A DNA stretch of 64,000 nt from Ignavibacteria bacterium (GTDB lineage: Bacteria > Bacteroidota > Ignavibacteria > Kapaibacteriales > UBA4661): positions 8,419 through 72,418 of the forward strand of contig JAAFIV010000018.1 in the NCBI GenBank assembly GCA_013298775.1, read 5' to 3'. The notes below the pieces were generated by a model. The model saw nothing but the letters and a program-made list of their open reading frames with translations. It did not search any database and had not been told where the DNA came from. Below, piece after piece: positions 25,693-34,173 of this stretch. The position numbers were made by a program, and so were the translations under genes. Positions within the stretch are counted from its first letter, which is position 1, and each line of letters starts with the position of its first letter.

Positions 25693-27210
25693 CTAATTTG
25701 TCATTTGAAAAGGAATTGCTAACGTAACGGTTGTTCCTGAACCAATGCGGCTTGAAATCTGCACCGAGCCACCCAATTGCTGAATAAGATTGCGCACAAC
25801 CGTCAAGCCAATTCCCGCGCCGTCGAATTGACGCGTTGTTCCGCGATGTCCTTGAAAAAACGGCTCAAAGACTTGCTGCAAGTGATATTCGGGAATGCCG
25901 ATGCCCGTGTCATTGAGGCGTAAATGAAGCGTTCCTTTGGTTGTATCATGCTGCTGGGGCATTGCATTGACGACAAGGCGCACAAAACCGTTCTCCGTAA
26001 ACTTAAACGCATTATCAAGCAGACACACTAAAATGCGCTCTAGGCGAGGCATATCAACGAGTATAGCTTGCGGAAGTGTTGGTGAAAATTCCAATAAATA
26101 CTCAATTCCACGCGTTTCAATTTGCGACGACCATTGCTCGTGGATATGTCGAAAAAAACTGAGAATATCCGTGCGATGCAACGTTGCTACGCCTGTGTCC
26201 GATTCCGTTTGAGCAAGTTCAAGAACGTTGTTGAGCAAGGTAAGAAGTCTGTTTCCGCCGGACTCAATCATATGGACAAATTGGCGTGGGTCGTCATCAA
26301 CAAAGGATTTGAGTGCGTCGGCTGCACCCAAGATGATACCAAGCGGCGTGCGAAATTCATGCGAAAGCATATTCATAAATTCAGCGCGAACACGATTGGC
26401 TTCTTCGGCAATGCTTGCTTTGCGTTCATGCTCTTCAAAACGCTTCCGCTCGGTCAAATCCACCGTTGCAGCTCGAATAGCCATCGGCTCGCCAGCAGCA
26501 TTATGCACGAGGGTGGCTGTTACCAGACCGTAGAATGTTGAGCCATCTTTCCGGACAAATTCGGCTTCAAAATCACGTAAAATCCCATCTCGAAAGAGTT
26601 TTTCGCTGAACGACATACGCGCACGAAAGCTCTCTCGAGTAAGTATTTGCGCCAAACCCAGACCATTTTTCACTTCTTGTAAAGTGTAGCCAAGATAATT
26701 CAGCATTGTGCGATTCATGTCGGAAATACGACCATCCAAGAACGTTGTGTGATAGCCATATGGGGCATTATCATACAAGTCTTGAAACTGCTCGGCGATG
26801 ATACGCTCTTGTACTTCGGCGGAAATATCCTGCCAAAATCCTTTACTCACCGTAAAACCGTTCTCAACACTCCGCTTGCGATACATTCTCAGCCATTTTT
26901 TTTTGCCAGTAAAGCTCGTAATGGTGCATTCGGTTTGTATAACAGGCGGCAAATTTGTCCAGTTTGTTTGGGTTTGTAGTTCGTGTGCGGTATCAACAAA
27001 ATATTGTCGAAATTCTTCATCAATACAATGGATAATTTGCGAAGCAGAGATATTTTGGTGCGGCGGCAAATCAAGGATTTGTCGGCAGTTCGGAGAAAGA
27101 TAAACAGAATTATCTTCGGTGCGGTATTCGATAAATCCGATACCGTCCAGAGCGTCGATAGTTTCCAGAATATCGTGTATTTTCTGGTCTGAGTCCAGTT
27201 GTGTTTTCAT
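25693..27210 (-). CDS. Soluble PAS-PAS histidine kinase
   Basis: The protein has 505 residues and no membrane segment. Two PAS domains occupy about 20-130 and 140-255, each followed by the PAC-type ending before the dimerisation helix (WQDISAEVQER, ATVDLTERKRFEE). His284 in MLSHEFRTPLG is the phosphorylated residue. The ATPase domain has LLDNAFKFTENG (N box), LNDTGIGIPE (G1), FEPFFQGH (F box) and GAGIGLTVV (G2). No response regulator is adjacent, so it is an orphan kinase and its target is unknown. It diverges from the DNA glycosylase gene; the 189-base gap holds an operator-like palindrome. Confidence 0.92.
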   Translation of the reverse strand: MKTQLDSDQKIHDILETIDALDGIGFIEYRTEDNSVYLSPNCRQILDLPPHQNISASQIIHCIDEEFRQYFVDTAHELQTQTNWTNLPPVIQTECTITSFTGKKKWLRMYRKRSVENGFTVSKGFWQDISAEVQERIIAEQFQDLYDNAPYGYHTTFLDGRISDMNRTMLNYLGYTLQEVKNGLGLAQILTRESFRARMSFSEKLFRDGILRDFEAEFVRKDGSTFYGLVTATLVHNAAGEPMAIRAATVDLTERKRFEEHERKASIAEEANRVRAEFMNMLSHEFRTPLGIILGAADALKSFVDDDPRQFVHMIESGGNRLLTLLNNVLELAQTESDTGVATLHRTDILSFFRHIHEQWSSQIETRGIEYLLEFSPTLPQAILVDMPRLERILVCLLDNAFKFTENGFVRLVVNAMPQQHDTTKGTLHLRLNDTGIGIPEYHLQQVFEPFFQGHRGTTRQFDGAGIGLTVVRNLIQQLGGSVQISSRIGSGTTVTLAIPFQMTN

Positions 27211-27319
27211 ATTTCAACCAAGATTATAGGAAATACCAAAAGAAAGCGTAGAACCGATGAAAGAAGTTTCTCACTTTGCGAGAATGATAACCAAGAACAC
27301 CTCATGTATCACAATTTCA

Positions 27320-27334
27320 ACCACAATTTGTGGT
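27320..27334. promoter_or_regulatory. Operator-like palindrome between the kinase and glycosylase genes
   Basis: ACCACAATTTGTGGT consists of two perfect 7-base arms around a central T. It lies in the 189-base divergent region, about 66 bases before the glycosylase start. The size fits a dimeric regulator site. It is not backed by any second copy I could find. Confidence 0.3.
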
Positions 27335-27399
27335 GAATGCAGACACAAATATACATTAAATCACAATTCTTGCAAACAAAACAAAATGTAATCTGCTCT

Positions 27400-28035
27400 A
27401 TGATAATGGTATCCGAAAAAAATCTGACGCAATTCACTCAAGAACTTTGCTCGAAAGATGCAGATTTGATGGGCATTGTAGAGCAGTTTGGTACGCCGCC
27501 CTTGTGGAAACGTGAGGAGCATTTTCATACGCTCATGCACATTATTTTAGAGCAGCAAGTTTCTCTTGCATCGGGAAAGGCGATGTTTGAGCGCATTTCC
27601 GCACACTGCGCCCCAGAAGCTGAGGAAATACGCGCTTTTGGGGAAGAGAATCTACGAACTATCGGTGTTACGCGGCAGAAGGCTCGGTATATTGTGGGTG
27701 TTGCTGAGGCAATGTGTACAGGAGAGTTAGTATTGGAAAACCTTCAAAAAATGAGTGATGATGCTGTGCGCAAGGAATTAACCCGTTTCAAAGGAATAGG
27801 AGCATGGACGGCAGATGTATATTTGCTCATGGCTCTTTGCCGCAGCGACGTATTTCCAAGTGGCGACCTCGCTTTGCACATTGCCGCACACCGCGTAAAG
27901 CGCTTACCCAAACGCCCCACGCCACAAGAATTGGAGCGTATTGCAGAGGCATGGCGACCCTACCGCGCTGTTGCTGCAAGGATTCTTTGGCATTGGTATT
28001 TGTCTGCACCCAAAAGCCGCACAAATACTGATTGA
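27400..28035 (+). CDS. DNA-3-methyladenine glycosylase, HhH-GPD (AlkA-like)
   Basis: The protein has 211 residues from ATG 27400 (27406 also possible); the frame extends upstream to 27337 without family features. It shows the HhH-GPD pattern: a helix-hairpin-helix at LTRFKGIGAWTADVYLLMAL and the catalytic Asp156 in PSGDLALHIAAHRV, followed by WRPYRAVAARILWHWY. The N-terminal FHTLMHIILEQQVSLASGKAMFER is also typical. There is no 4Fe-4S cysteine set, so this is not the EndoIII/MutY branch. The role is base-excision repair of alkylated purines. It is the short form without the E. coli AlkA N-terminal domain. Confidence 0.9.
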   Translation: MIMVSEKNLTQFTQELCSKDADLMGIVEQFGTPPLWKREEHFHTLMHIILEQQVSLASGKAMFERISAHCAPEAEEIRAFGEENLRTIGVTRQKARYIVGVAEAMCTGELVLENLQKMSDDAVRKELTRFKGIGAWTADVYLLMALCRSDVFPSGDLALHIAAHRVKRLPKRPTPQELERIAEAWRPYRAVAARILWHWYLSAPKSRTNTD

Positions 28036-28080
28036 GAGGAGAATTTCTTTTCCCATTTCTTTCATTTCTTTTTCTGCTCT

Positions 28081-28821
28081 TTATTTCTTTTTCTGCTTTC
28101 GCTTCGGCGGGTCGGGATTGCGAAACGACCATTTCTCATCGAAGCCGTGCTGCAAGAGTTTATCACGCTCCGAGACTTCCACGAGCGGATGTTCGGCTTG
28201 AGGAAGTACGCCACCAACATACATTTGCACTTCCTGAAACGCTGTGAATGTGTCTTTTACCCGCATAAAACCATACTCACGGAGGCAAGGATTGATGACA
28301 AGTCCGCCGCGCATGAGGTACACAAAAACAGGCGTATTATAAGTTTGATGTATGCGCACAGCCGCACCAGAGCTACGATAGCGGCTCACGCGGTCGCGCA
28401 CATCCATCCACAATGCGTAGGAGTCTTCGCCGAAAGTAGGGTAATGATGCGGTTTTTGGAGAATAGAAATATAATCAGTGATAAACGCGCCAATTTCATC
28501 ATCAAAAAAAAACAATCGTTTATTTGGTTCAACAACAGAACGAACCTCGATGCCGTAGAAAATTTCTCCACAAAAACCAATCAAGTATTCTCGTTCTACG
28601 CGGTGTGCGGGGGGGGTTGTCTGCGGGTCGTGCTGCCACAAAGGAGCATGATGATAATACCCAAAAAAACGTCCCGCTCCGCCGAGCGAATCCGTCCAAC
28701 CTTCGGGCAAATCATGGTCTGCAAGCGTTTTGGTATAGCGGCGAAAAACAATATCCGTATCAATGCCGCCAACGCCTAAGGCTGCATCGTAATAGTCGTG
28801 GAAGTCTGATTGTATCAGCAT
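28081..28821 (-). CDS. Conserved hypothetical protein (phage-like small-protein family)
   Basis: The protein has 246 residues with no signal peptide. The opening LIQSDFHDYYDAALGVGGIDTDIVFRR resembles a group of hypothetical proteins in phage and bacterial genomes that begin with a Ser-Asp-Phe-x-Asp-Tyr-Tyr-Asp motif; I know no function for them. Aromatic-rich segments (FFGYYHHAPLW, YLIGFCGEIFYGIEV) and a very basic tail (PPKRKQKKK) are visible. The gene contains an 8-base run of one base (28609-28616) and a 9-base run (28504-28512), possible slippage points. It converges on the glycosylase gene 45 bases away. Confidence 0.7.
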   Translation of the reverse strand: MLIQSDFHDYYDAALGVGGIDTDIVFRRYTKTLADHDLPEGWTDSLGGAGRFFGYYHHAPLWQHDPQTTPPAHRVEREYLIGFCGEIFYGIEVRSVVEPNKRLFFFDDEIGAFITDYISILQKPHHYPTFGEDSYALWMDVRDRVSRYRSSGAAVRIHQTYNTPVFVYLMRGGLVINPCLREYGFMRVKDTFTAFQEVQMYVGGVLPQAEHPLVEVSERDKLLQHGFDEKWSFRNPDPPKRKQKKK

Positions 28822-28984
28822 TGGCGGGAAATGAATAACGTGGAAAAGATTTCAAGAGCAGGAACTTATTGGATTTTTGGTAGAAAGTCAAGGTAGCTTT
28901 CTGATAATCTGAAAATTCATACTATATTGTCGTCTGTATGCCGCATTTTTACTCGTTTTCTTGATTTCATTTTCCTTCAAAATT

Positions 28985-29989
28985 ATGCGTTTTCTTTGTG
29001 TTATTCTTCTGATATTTTCCCTCGCAGATTGCTCAGTCTTTGCGCAATCCACAACCGCTACAAGCCGCATTCCTACGCCACGTTTCGGCTCTATTCGCCA
29101 TATTGATTCCTTCCCCTCAAAGTACGTGCAGGCGCGTCCAGTGGACGTTTGGCTGCCCGATGGCTATGATTCTAGCATGAATGCGTCCAGTATGAATGCG
29201 TCCAGTATGAATGCGCCTTGCAAGCGTTATCCTGTGCTGTATATGCACGATGGGCAAATGCTCTTCGATTCAGCAATCACGTGGAATAAGCAGGAATGGT
29301 GCGCCGATGAGACCGCTTCTCGCTTACAACGCGAAGGAAAAATACGGGAATGTATCATCGTTGGCGTATGGAATAACGGGCGAATGCGAGCCTTTGAATA
29401 TTTCCCTGAAAAGCCCTTCCGAAGCCTTCCGCAGCCGATTCAAGATAGTTTGCTGAATGCTTCGCCAACAAAAAATATTCATTCCGACGCATACTTAAAG
29501 TTCCTGACGCAAGAAGTGAAGACGTTTGTAGATTCATCGTTTGCGACGCTGCCTGATGTAAAAAATACCTTTGTTGCAGGTTCCAGCATGGGCGGCTTGA
29601 TTTCAATGTACGCTATAAGCGAGTATCCAAGCGTTTTCGGGGGCGCGGCGTGTATTTCGACGCATTGGGTAGGGAGCAGGAATTTGGCGCATTCTGAGGC
29701 GTGTTCTCGCGCTTTTCAACGTTACATGGTGAAAAAATTTCCAACACCAAAACAGGGCGGAATAGCCCGTACAATCTACTTCGATTACGGAACGGCAACG
29801 CTGGATAGTCTGTACAAACCGCATCAAATCAAGGTGGATAAAATACTGCGCAAAAAAGGCTACACGCCAAAAGAGTGGCAAACGCGGGAATTTCTTGGCG
29901 AAGACCACTCGGAACGCGCATGGAGTAAGCGGTTTGAGATACCGTTGCTCTTTTTGCTGGGGAATAGTTCAAGTGAAAAAGCTCGATAG
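28985..29989 (+). CDS. Exported alpha/beta-hydrolase esterase (putative esterase, Fes/IroE-like family)
   Basis: The protein has 334 residues from ATG 28985, with a signal peptide (FLCVILLIFSLADCSVFAQ). The esterase-D-type core shows RYPVLYMHDGQMLFDSA, the nucleophile elbow FVAGSSMGGLISMYA and a terminal catalytic histidine in LGEDHSERAW. It probably hydrolyses esters in the periplasm; related enzymes act on siderophores or feruloyl esters, but no specific substrate is supported. Near residue 65 there is a threefold 15-bp tandem repeat giving Ser-Ser-Met-Asn-Ala units. The stop is 4 bases from the stop of the converging MarR-GNAT gene. Confidence 0.88.
   Translation: MRFLCVILLIFSLADCSVFAQSTTATSRIPTPRFGSIRHIDSFPSKYVQARPVDVWLPDGYDSSMNASSMNASSMNAPCKRYPVLYMHDGQMLFDSAITWNKQEWCADETASRLQREGKIRECIIVGVWNNGRMRAFEYFPEKPFRSLPQPIQDSLLNASPTKNIHSDAYLKFLTQEVKTFVDSSFATLPDVKNTFVAGSSMGGLISMYAISEYPSVFGGAACISTHWVGSRNLAHSEACSRAFQRYMVKKFPTPKQGGIARTIYFDYGTATLDSLYKPHQIKVDKILRKKGYTPKEWQTREFLGEDHSERAWSKRFEIPLLFLLGNSSSEKAR
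29171..29215 (+). repeat. 15-bp tandem repeat (three units) inside the esterase gene
   Basis: The units are 29171-29185, 29186-29200 and 29201-29215. The last two are identical and the first differs at two bases. Each encodes Ser-Ser-Met-Asn-Ala in frame, so copy-number changes would alter only a loop length. Confidence 0.9.
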
Positions 29990-29993
29990 AAAA

Positions 29994-30971
29994 CTACAAC
30001 CACATCTCCATAGCAATATCCGCTCGTTTGTACGGCGAAATAAAGTTCGCAAGCCGCTTAAAACCGAGCTTGTAGTAGAGATTGATTGCCGGCTTCAGCG
30101 CAGTATTGCTTTCCAAATACACTCGTGCAACGCTCATTTCACGCGCTTTCTGCAATGCCGCTTCGCCCAGCAAAAATCCGACATTCTGCCCACGCGATGC
30201 TTTGGAAACCGCCATTTTTGCTAATTCTACCGTTTGCTCGTCGTGGGGAACAAGTGCCACGCAGCCTAGTATTTCTCTGCCTTCGGCGGTTTGTCGTTCG
30301 GCGCAAAGTATTGTTCCGCCGCGTTTCACGATGTAGTCTTCCGCATGGTCGAGAGCTTTTTTGTCCGATTCTTCCACGCTGAAGTATTCCTGAATCCACG
30401 CATAATTCAGTTCTCGAAAGCCTGTAAGCTGCTCTGTGCGGTGCTTCGAGCCACGCCGTGCAAGCGGGAAAATACTGATGCTGTCGGTCATCGTTTGTTT
30501 GCGACGTTCCTCAATTCGTTCCACAAGATTGCGCCCGTTCATTGCGCGTTCAAAATCCTGCAACGCCGCAAGGGGACTGGTGGCACATTCCGCAAAAACA
30601 TTTGTCATCACGCCTTCTAAGTCTTGCATGAGCGTATTCAAGCGGGTTTGCTCACGTTTGCCTTTGCTGGTGAGCGTGATAGTGGTTTGGCGTTTGTCGC
30701 TGCTATTCTTTGCAAGCGTGATGTAGCCTTGCGTAGCGAGTTCTTTGAGCATTTGACTTACGCCAGCGTGCGTCTGCCCAACGTACTGTGCAATCTCGGT
30801 TACGGTCGGTTTTTCCAGCCATGAAATGGACTGAAACACAGGAAAATAGCGGACATCAAGGTTCAATTCATACAACGAATACACCTCCGACGACCATTGA
30901 TACATCTGCTCACCCAAGCGGCGTAAATAGCTGCCGAAAGCGAGTTTTCCAGCGCGTTGAAAGAAGTCCAT
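29994..30971 (-). CDS. MarR-type regulator fused to a GNAT N-acetyltransferase
   Basis: The protein has 325 residues from ATG 30971; the frame continues upstream to 31139 but that part only reads through an intergenic repeat. The N-terminal half is a MarR winged helix (FPVFQSISWLEKPTVTEIAQYVGQTHAGVSQMLKELATQGYI and KRQTTITLTSKGK). The C-terminal half is a GNAT fold with acetyl-CoA-binding SRGQNVGFLLGEAALQKARE and LESNTALKPAINLYYKLGF. Such bifunctional proteins are known in many bacteria and are thought to link a small-molecule modification to gene control. A GNAT gene follows upstream on the same strand. Confidence 0.92.
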   Translation of the reverse strand: MDFFQRAGKLAFGSYLRRLGEQMYQWSSEVYSLYELNLDVRYFPVFQSISWLEKPTVTEIAQYVGQTHAGVSQMLKELATQGYITLAKNSSDKRQTTITLTSKGKREQTRLNTLMQDLEGVMTNVFAECATSPLAALQDFERAMNGRNLVERIEERRKQTMTDSISIFPLARRGSKHRTEQLTGFRELNYAWIQEYFSVEESDKKALDHAEDYIVKRGGTILCAERQTAEGREILGCVALVPHDEQTVELAKMAVSKASRGQNVGFLLGEAALQKAREMSVARVYLESNTALKPAINLYYKLGFKRLANFISPYKRADIAMEMWL

Positions 30972-31032
30972 AGCAAAAAGGGAAAGGTGAAAAAAACTGG
31001 CTTCGGTAGCGGGTACCTTTGTACACGACAAA

Positions 31033-31146
31033 AACTCTGTGAGACAAGTAAAATCAGTCTTCAGTGGCTTGAGGCTTCTTGCCTGTGTTTGTCGCTTGAA
31101 ACCCGCACCAAAACTCACAGACAAGAATGTCTGTGCCACTGTTGCA
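31033..31146. repeat. Intergenic palindromic repeat family, copy R1
   Basis: It contains an AATCAG-CTTCAGTGGC start, a GTCGCTTGAAACCCGC centre and the arm ACAGACAAGAATGTCTGT, which is itself a perfect palindrome apart from its centre. The left arm has decayed to TTGAGGCTTCTTGCCTGTG. Other copies are at 44566, 51229 and 52811. It lies between the MarR-GNAT and GNAT genes. Confidence 0.85.
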
Positions 31147-31159
31147 GATGTATTTTCTG

Positions 31160-31696
31160 TTACTCAAGAGTTTTCGACATCGGAACAAAGGGAATAAATA
31201 CGCCATTTCCAGCATCGTGCTGAACGGTTTCACCAGCAACAAAGCCATGTTCGCGGTAAAGTTTTACTCCAGGAAGCGTTCCCATAAGCTCCAAGCGCGT
31301 GAATCCCTGCGCCCGTGCCGCTTCTTCGCAATGATGCAAGAGCAGCGAACCAATTCCACGACGCGACCACTGGGGATGCACAAAGAAAGCACGTATTTTC
31401 GCGGCATCAACGTTGGGGTCGAGGAGTTCTGATTCCCGCGCTGCAAACTGGTCGCCGCCAAACAAGGTTTTACGCCTACTCCAGCCGCCACAGGCAACGA
31501 TTGTGTTTTCCTCCTCAACGGCAAAATACGTTCCGTCCTTGATAAGTTCGGAATCAATGCCAAAAACCGTCGTGAGTGCGGCTTGAATTTGTGCTTGTGT
31601 GTATTCCGCTTTGCTCAGTTCGCGCACGGATTCTTCGATGAGTGCTTGCATTTGCGGCTTATCTGCTTCGGTTGCGGGGCGAATAGTGAACGTCAT
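31160..31696 (-). CDS. GNAT family N-acetyltransferase
   Basis: The protein has 178 residues with a full GNAT fold: opening FTIRPATEADKPQM, the beta-4/acetyl-CoA loop IRAFFVHPQWSRRGIGSLLLHHCEEAARAQG with the R-x-x-G-x-G/A pyrophosphate motif, and LPGVKLYREHGF near the end. It is cytosolic. The acceptor is unknown. It lies upstream of the MarR-GNAT fusion on the same strand, separated by repeat R1, so the pair may or may not share a transcript. Confidence 0.9.
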   Translation of the reverse strand: MTFTIRPATEADKPQMQALIEESVRELSKAEYTQAQIQAALTTVFGIDSELIKDGTYFAVEEENTIVACGGWSRRKTLFGGDQFAARESELLDPNVDAAKIRAFFVHPQWSRRGIGSLLLHHCEEAARAQGFTRLELMGTLPGVKLYREHGFVAGETVQHDAGNGVFIPFVPMSKTLE

Positions 31697-31895
31697 AGCT
31701 TTTGTAATTTGTTGAGTAATAATTTGTGTTTATTGTTGCGTACAAATTTGTGTAAGTGTTTACGTAATTACAAATATATTTTTCACTATTACATTAAAAA
31801 GATTTTTCGTGTAGAATTGCTCGCACTTTCGTAGCTTCTGGGCTTCTTTTCAAGTAATTCATAACTCTTTCCATTTGTGTTGTTCGTGAGGTTTT

Positions 31896-33212
31896 ATGGC
31901 ATCTGCTCCACTTTCTTCGTCGCAATCTTCCGTGCGGTCGTCTTCGCAAGACGCGCCGCAAAATTATACCTTTTCTTTTGCTGCGCTTACTTCGCTCTTC
32001 TTCATGTGGGGCTTCGTTACGAATCTCAACGATATTTTAGTCCCGCATTTGAAAGGCGTTTTCGATTTGAATTACGTCCAAGCCGCTCTCGTGCAGTTTG
32101 CCTTTTTTACCGCCTATTTTGTGATGGCAATTCCCGCAGGGCGCGTCATTGCTCGCTTTGGTTACAAGTATGGGATTGTGATTGGTCTCTGCGTGTCAGC
32201 TCTTGGGGCAATGCTTTTTGTTCCAGCCGCATCAATGCTTTCCTACAATGTATTTTTACTCGGCTTGTTTACGCTGGCTTCGGGCTTTACGGTGCTGCAA
32301 GTGGCGGCAAATCCGTATGTTTCCGTGCTTGGAAAGCCTGAAACGGCTGCGAGCCGCTTGAATCTTGCGGGGGGCTTTAATTCGCTCGGCGCGTCGCTTG
32401 GTCCCTTCGTTGGCGGGATGTTTATTCTTGCTGCCGTTGCCATGACGAAAGACCAACTTGCCGCGTTGCCGTTTTCACAACAAACCGCGCACCGCATGGC
32501 AGAAGCTGCATCGGTAAAAGTGCCGTATATGCTACTTGCCGCATTATTGCTTGCATTGGCGGGATTTTTCGCCATGCTCAAATTGCCCGCTATTCAGGAA
32601 ATTGGTGATGATTCGTATGCAAATCGGCATAAGGAAAATCAAGGAAAACTGCTGGATGCCCTGCAATTCCGCCAGTTGCGCTTTGGTGTGATTGGTATTT
32701 TTGCCTACGTTGGCGCGGAGGTTGCCGTTGGTTCATTTCTCATCAATTTCGCTGGATTGCCCGACGTTGCTGGCTTGCGCGAAGCAGACGCAGCGAAATA
32801 TGCGTCGTACTACTGGGGAAGCGCGATGATTGGGCGGTTTCTGGGGGCGGCAATTACGCAGCGTGTGAAATCGCAACATTTGCTTCTTATCGTTGCTGCG
32901 TGTGCATCGGTGCTGGTCATGGCGGGATGGTTAGGGTCGGGATGGCTCGCGCTTTGGGCGTTGGTGTTGGTGAATTTTTTCAATTCCGTCATGTGGCCCA
33001 ACATTTTCACCCTCGCCATCAATGGTCTTGGAAAGCAGACGAATAATGGCTCCAGCTTGCTTGTGATGATGATTCTGGGCGGTGCGCTCGTGCCGCTTGT
33101 GCAAGGAAAATTGGCAGATACCATTGGGCTGCACAATTCCTTCTTCGTGCCGCTTTTGTGCTATGCGTATATTGCGTGGTATGCTCTGAGTGGACACAAG
33201 GCGAAAAGCTAA
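31896..33212 (+). CDS. Sugar MFS transporter, FucP/GluP type
   Basis: The protein has 438 residues and about 12 membrane helices. Family segments are SLFFMWGFVTNLNDILVPHLKGVFDLNYVQAALVQFAFFTAYFVMAIPAGR with the conserved Asn-Asp in helix 1, VAANPYVSVLGKPETAASRLNLAGGFNSLGASLGPFVGG, and FFNSVMWPNIFTLAINGLG. FucP/GluP permeases bring in fucose, glucose, galactose or N-acetylglucosamine with protons. The GH20 and NamZ-like enzymes elsewhere in the window make amino sugars a reasonable guess for the substrate. The Crp-like regulator gene follows 68 bases downstream. Confidence 0.92.
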   Translation: MASAPLSSSQSSVRSSSQDAPQNYTFSFAALTSLFFMWGFVTNLNDILVPHLKGVFDLNYVQAALVQFAFFTAYFVMAIPAGRVIARFGYKYGIVIGLCVSALGAMLFVPAASMLSYNVFLLGLFTLASGFTVLQVAANPYVSVLGKPETAASRLNLAGGFNSLGASLGPFVGGMFILAAVAMTKDQLAALPFSQQTAHRMAEAASVKVPYMLLAALLLALAGFFAMLKLPAIQEIGDDSYANRHKENQGKLLDALQFRQLRFGVIGIFAYVGAEVAVGSFLINFAGLPDVAGLREADAAKYASYYWGSAMIGRFLGAAITQRVKSQHLLLIVAACASVLVMAGWLGSGWLALWALVLVNFFNSVMWPNIFTLAINGLGKQTNNGSSLLVMMILGGALVPLVQGKLADTIGLHNSFFVPLLCYAYIAWYALSGHKAKS

Positions 33213-33280
33213 AATGCCAGTCTCTATCAGGTGTTTGAGGTTTTTTTATTCCAACAATACAGCCGATTTTTTTCTTGCTC

Positions 33281-33892
33281 ATGCAAAATATTACCGATTA
33301 TTTTTCCACGTTGATTCCTCTCGACGCGCCTGAGAAAGAGCTTTTGGAGCGATTGGTGGTGCGAAGAAAGTTTGCTCGCAAACAGCTTCTTTTGAGTATT
33401 GGCGAGCGGTGTACGTTTGTCGGATTTATCGAAGAAGGAGCAGTGCGCCATTGCAGCATTGATGACGCGGGAAATGAGCGCACCTGCGACATCAATCTTG
33501 AAGGAAATTGGATTACTGATTCAAAAAGTTTTACAACGGGCGCACCTTCGCGCTATAACCTTCAAGCCCTGAAATCATGCCGTGTTGCATTCCTTTCGCA
33601 TCAAGCACTTGAGCAGATGTACGCAGCATTTCCAAAGTTTCAAGCTATCTCGCGGATGATAAACGAAAGAATCATTTTGCGCTTGGGCGAAATCTCAGAA
33701 ATGCTTCTTTTGCCAATGCCTGAAGAACGCTACAAACGGCTTCTGGAGACAAATCGCCGTATCTTTGAACAGGCTCCGCGCAAGGATATTGCTCATCTTA
33801 TCGGCATCGCGCCGGAAAGTTTGAGTCGCATGACAAAACGTTTGTACGAAGGAGAAGCACAAAAAAAAGCGGGTACAAAAAAAGCAGGGTAA
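33281..33892 (+). CDS. Crp/Fnr family transcription regulator with a Lys-rich tail ended by a palindromic element
   Basis: The protein has 203 residues from ATG 33281. A cyclic-nucleotide-binding beta-roll (residues about 25-115: LLSIGERCTFVGFIEEGAVRH, DINLEGNWITD) is followed by a long dimer helix and a winged helix with the recognition segment RKDIAHLIGIAPESLSRMTKRL. The conserved cAMP-binding Arg/Ser pair is not evident, as in many Bacteroidota members. The last residues are KKAGTKKAG; the TAA stop is at the junction with a 142-base palindromic element, so the native tail was probably longer. It follows the sugar permease and may regulate it. Confidence 0.9.
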   Translation: MQNITDYFSTLIPLDAPEKELLERLVVRRKFARKQLLLSIGERCTFVGFIEEGAVRHCSIDDAGNERTCDINLEGNWITDSKSFTTGAPSRYNLQALKSCRVAFLSHQALEQMYAAFPKFQAISRMINERIILRLGEISEMLLLPMPEERYKRLLETNRRIFEQAPRKDIAHLIGIAPESLSRMTKRLYEGEAQKKAGTKKAG

Positions 33893-34032
33893 CTGGTCAG
33901 GTACTATCTCGTCGGGCGGCTGTTATCACAAGTGCAGTAGCCGTCCGGCGAGTGGTGTGCAAGCGACGCACCCGCCGGACGGCAGCGTTTACGCACTCTT
34001 CAGCCGCCCGACGGGGATATACCTGACTAGTT
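33891..34032. mobile_element. Long palindromic element (142 bases) at the Crp-like gene 3' end
   Basis: The 32-base ends 33891-33922 and 34001-34032 are inverted repeats matching at 26 of 32 positions, sharing GTCAGGTA and CGTCGGGCGGCTG. The centre holds a second inverted pair, GCCGTCCGGCG and CGCCGGACGGC. It has no coding capacity. On both sides are degenerate copies of a roughly 15-base unit, GCGGGTACAAAAAAA-like, so the element seems to have split a local tandem array. It has the form of a non-autonomous MITE- or REP-like element. Confidence 0.7.
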
Positions 34033-34173
34033 ACAAAGCAGGTATAAAAAAGTAGGTACAAAATAAACCAACGCGAAAATCTTAACGTTGGTCAAGAATT
34101 TTCAGAGGTGAGCAGTGGTAATTTGCATCACAATTCAAGCAATTATCATTGTTTATCTTCAAGGAAATTCACC

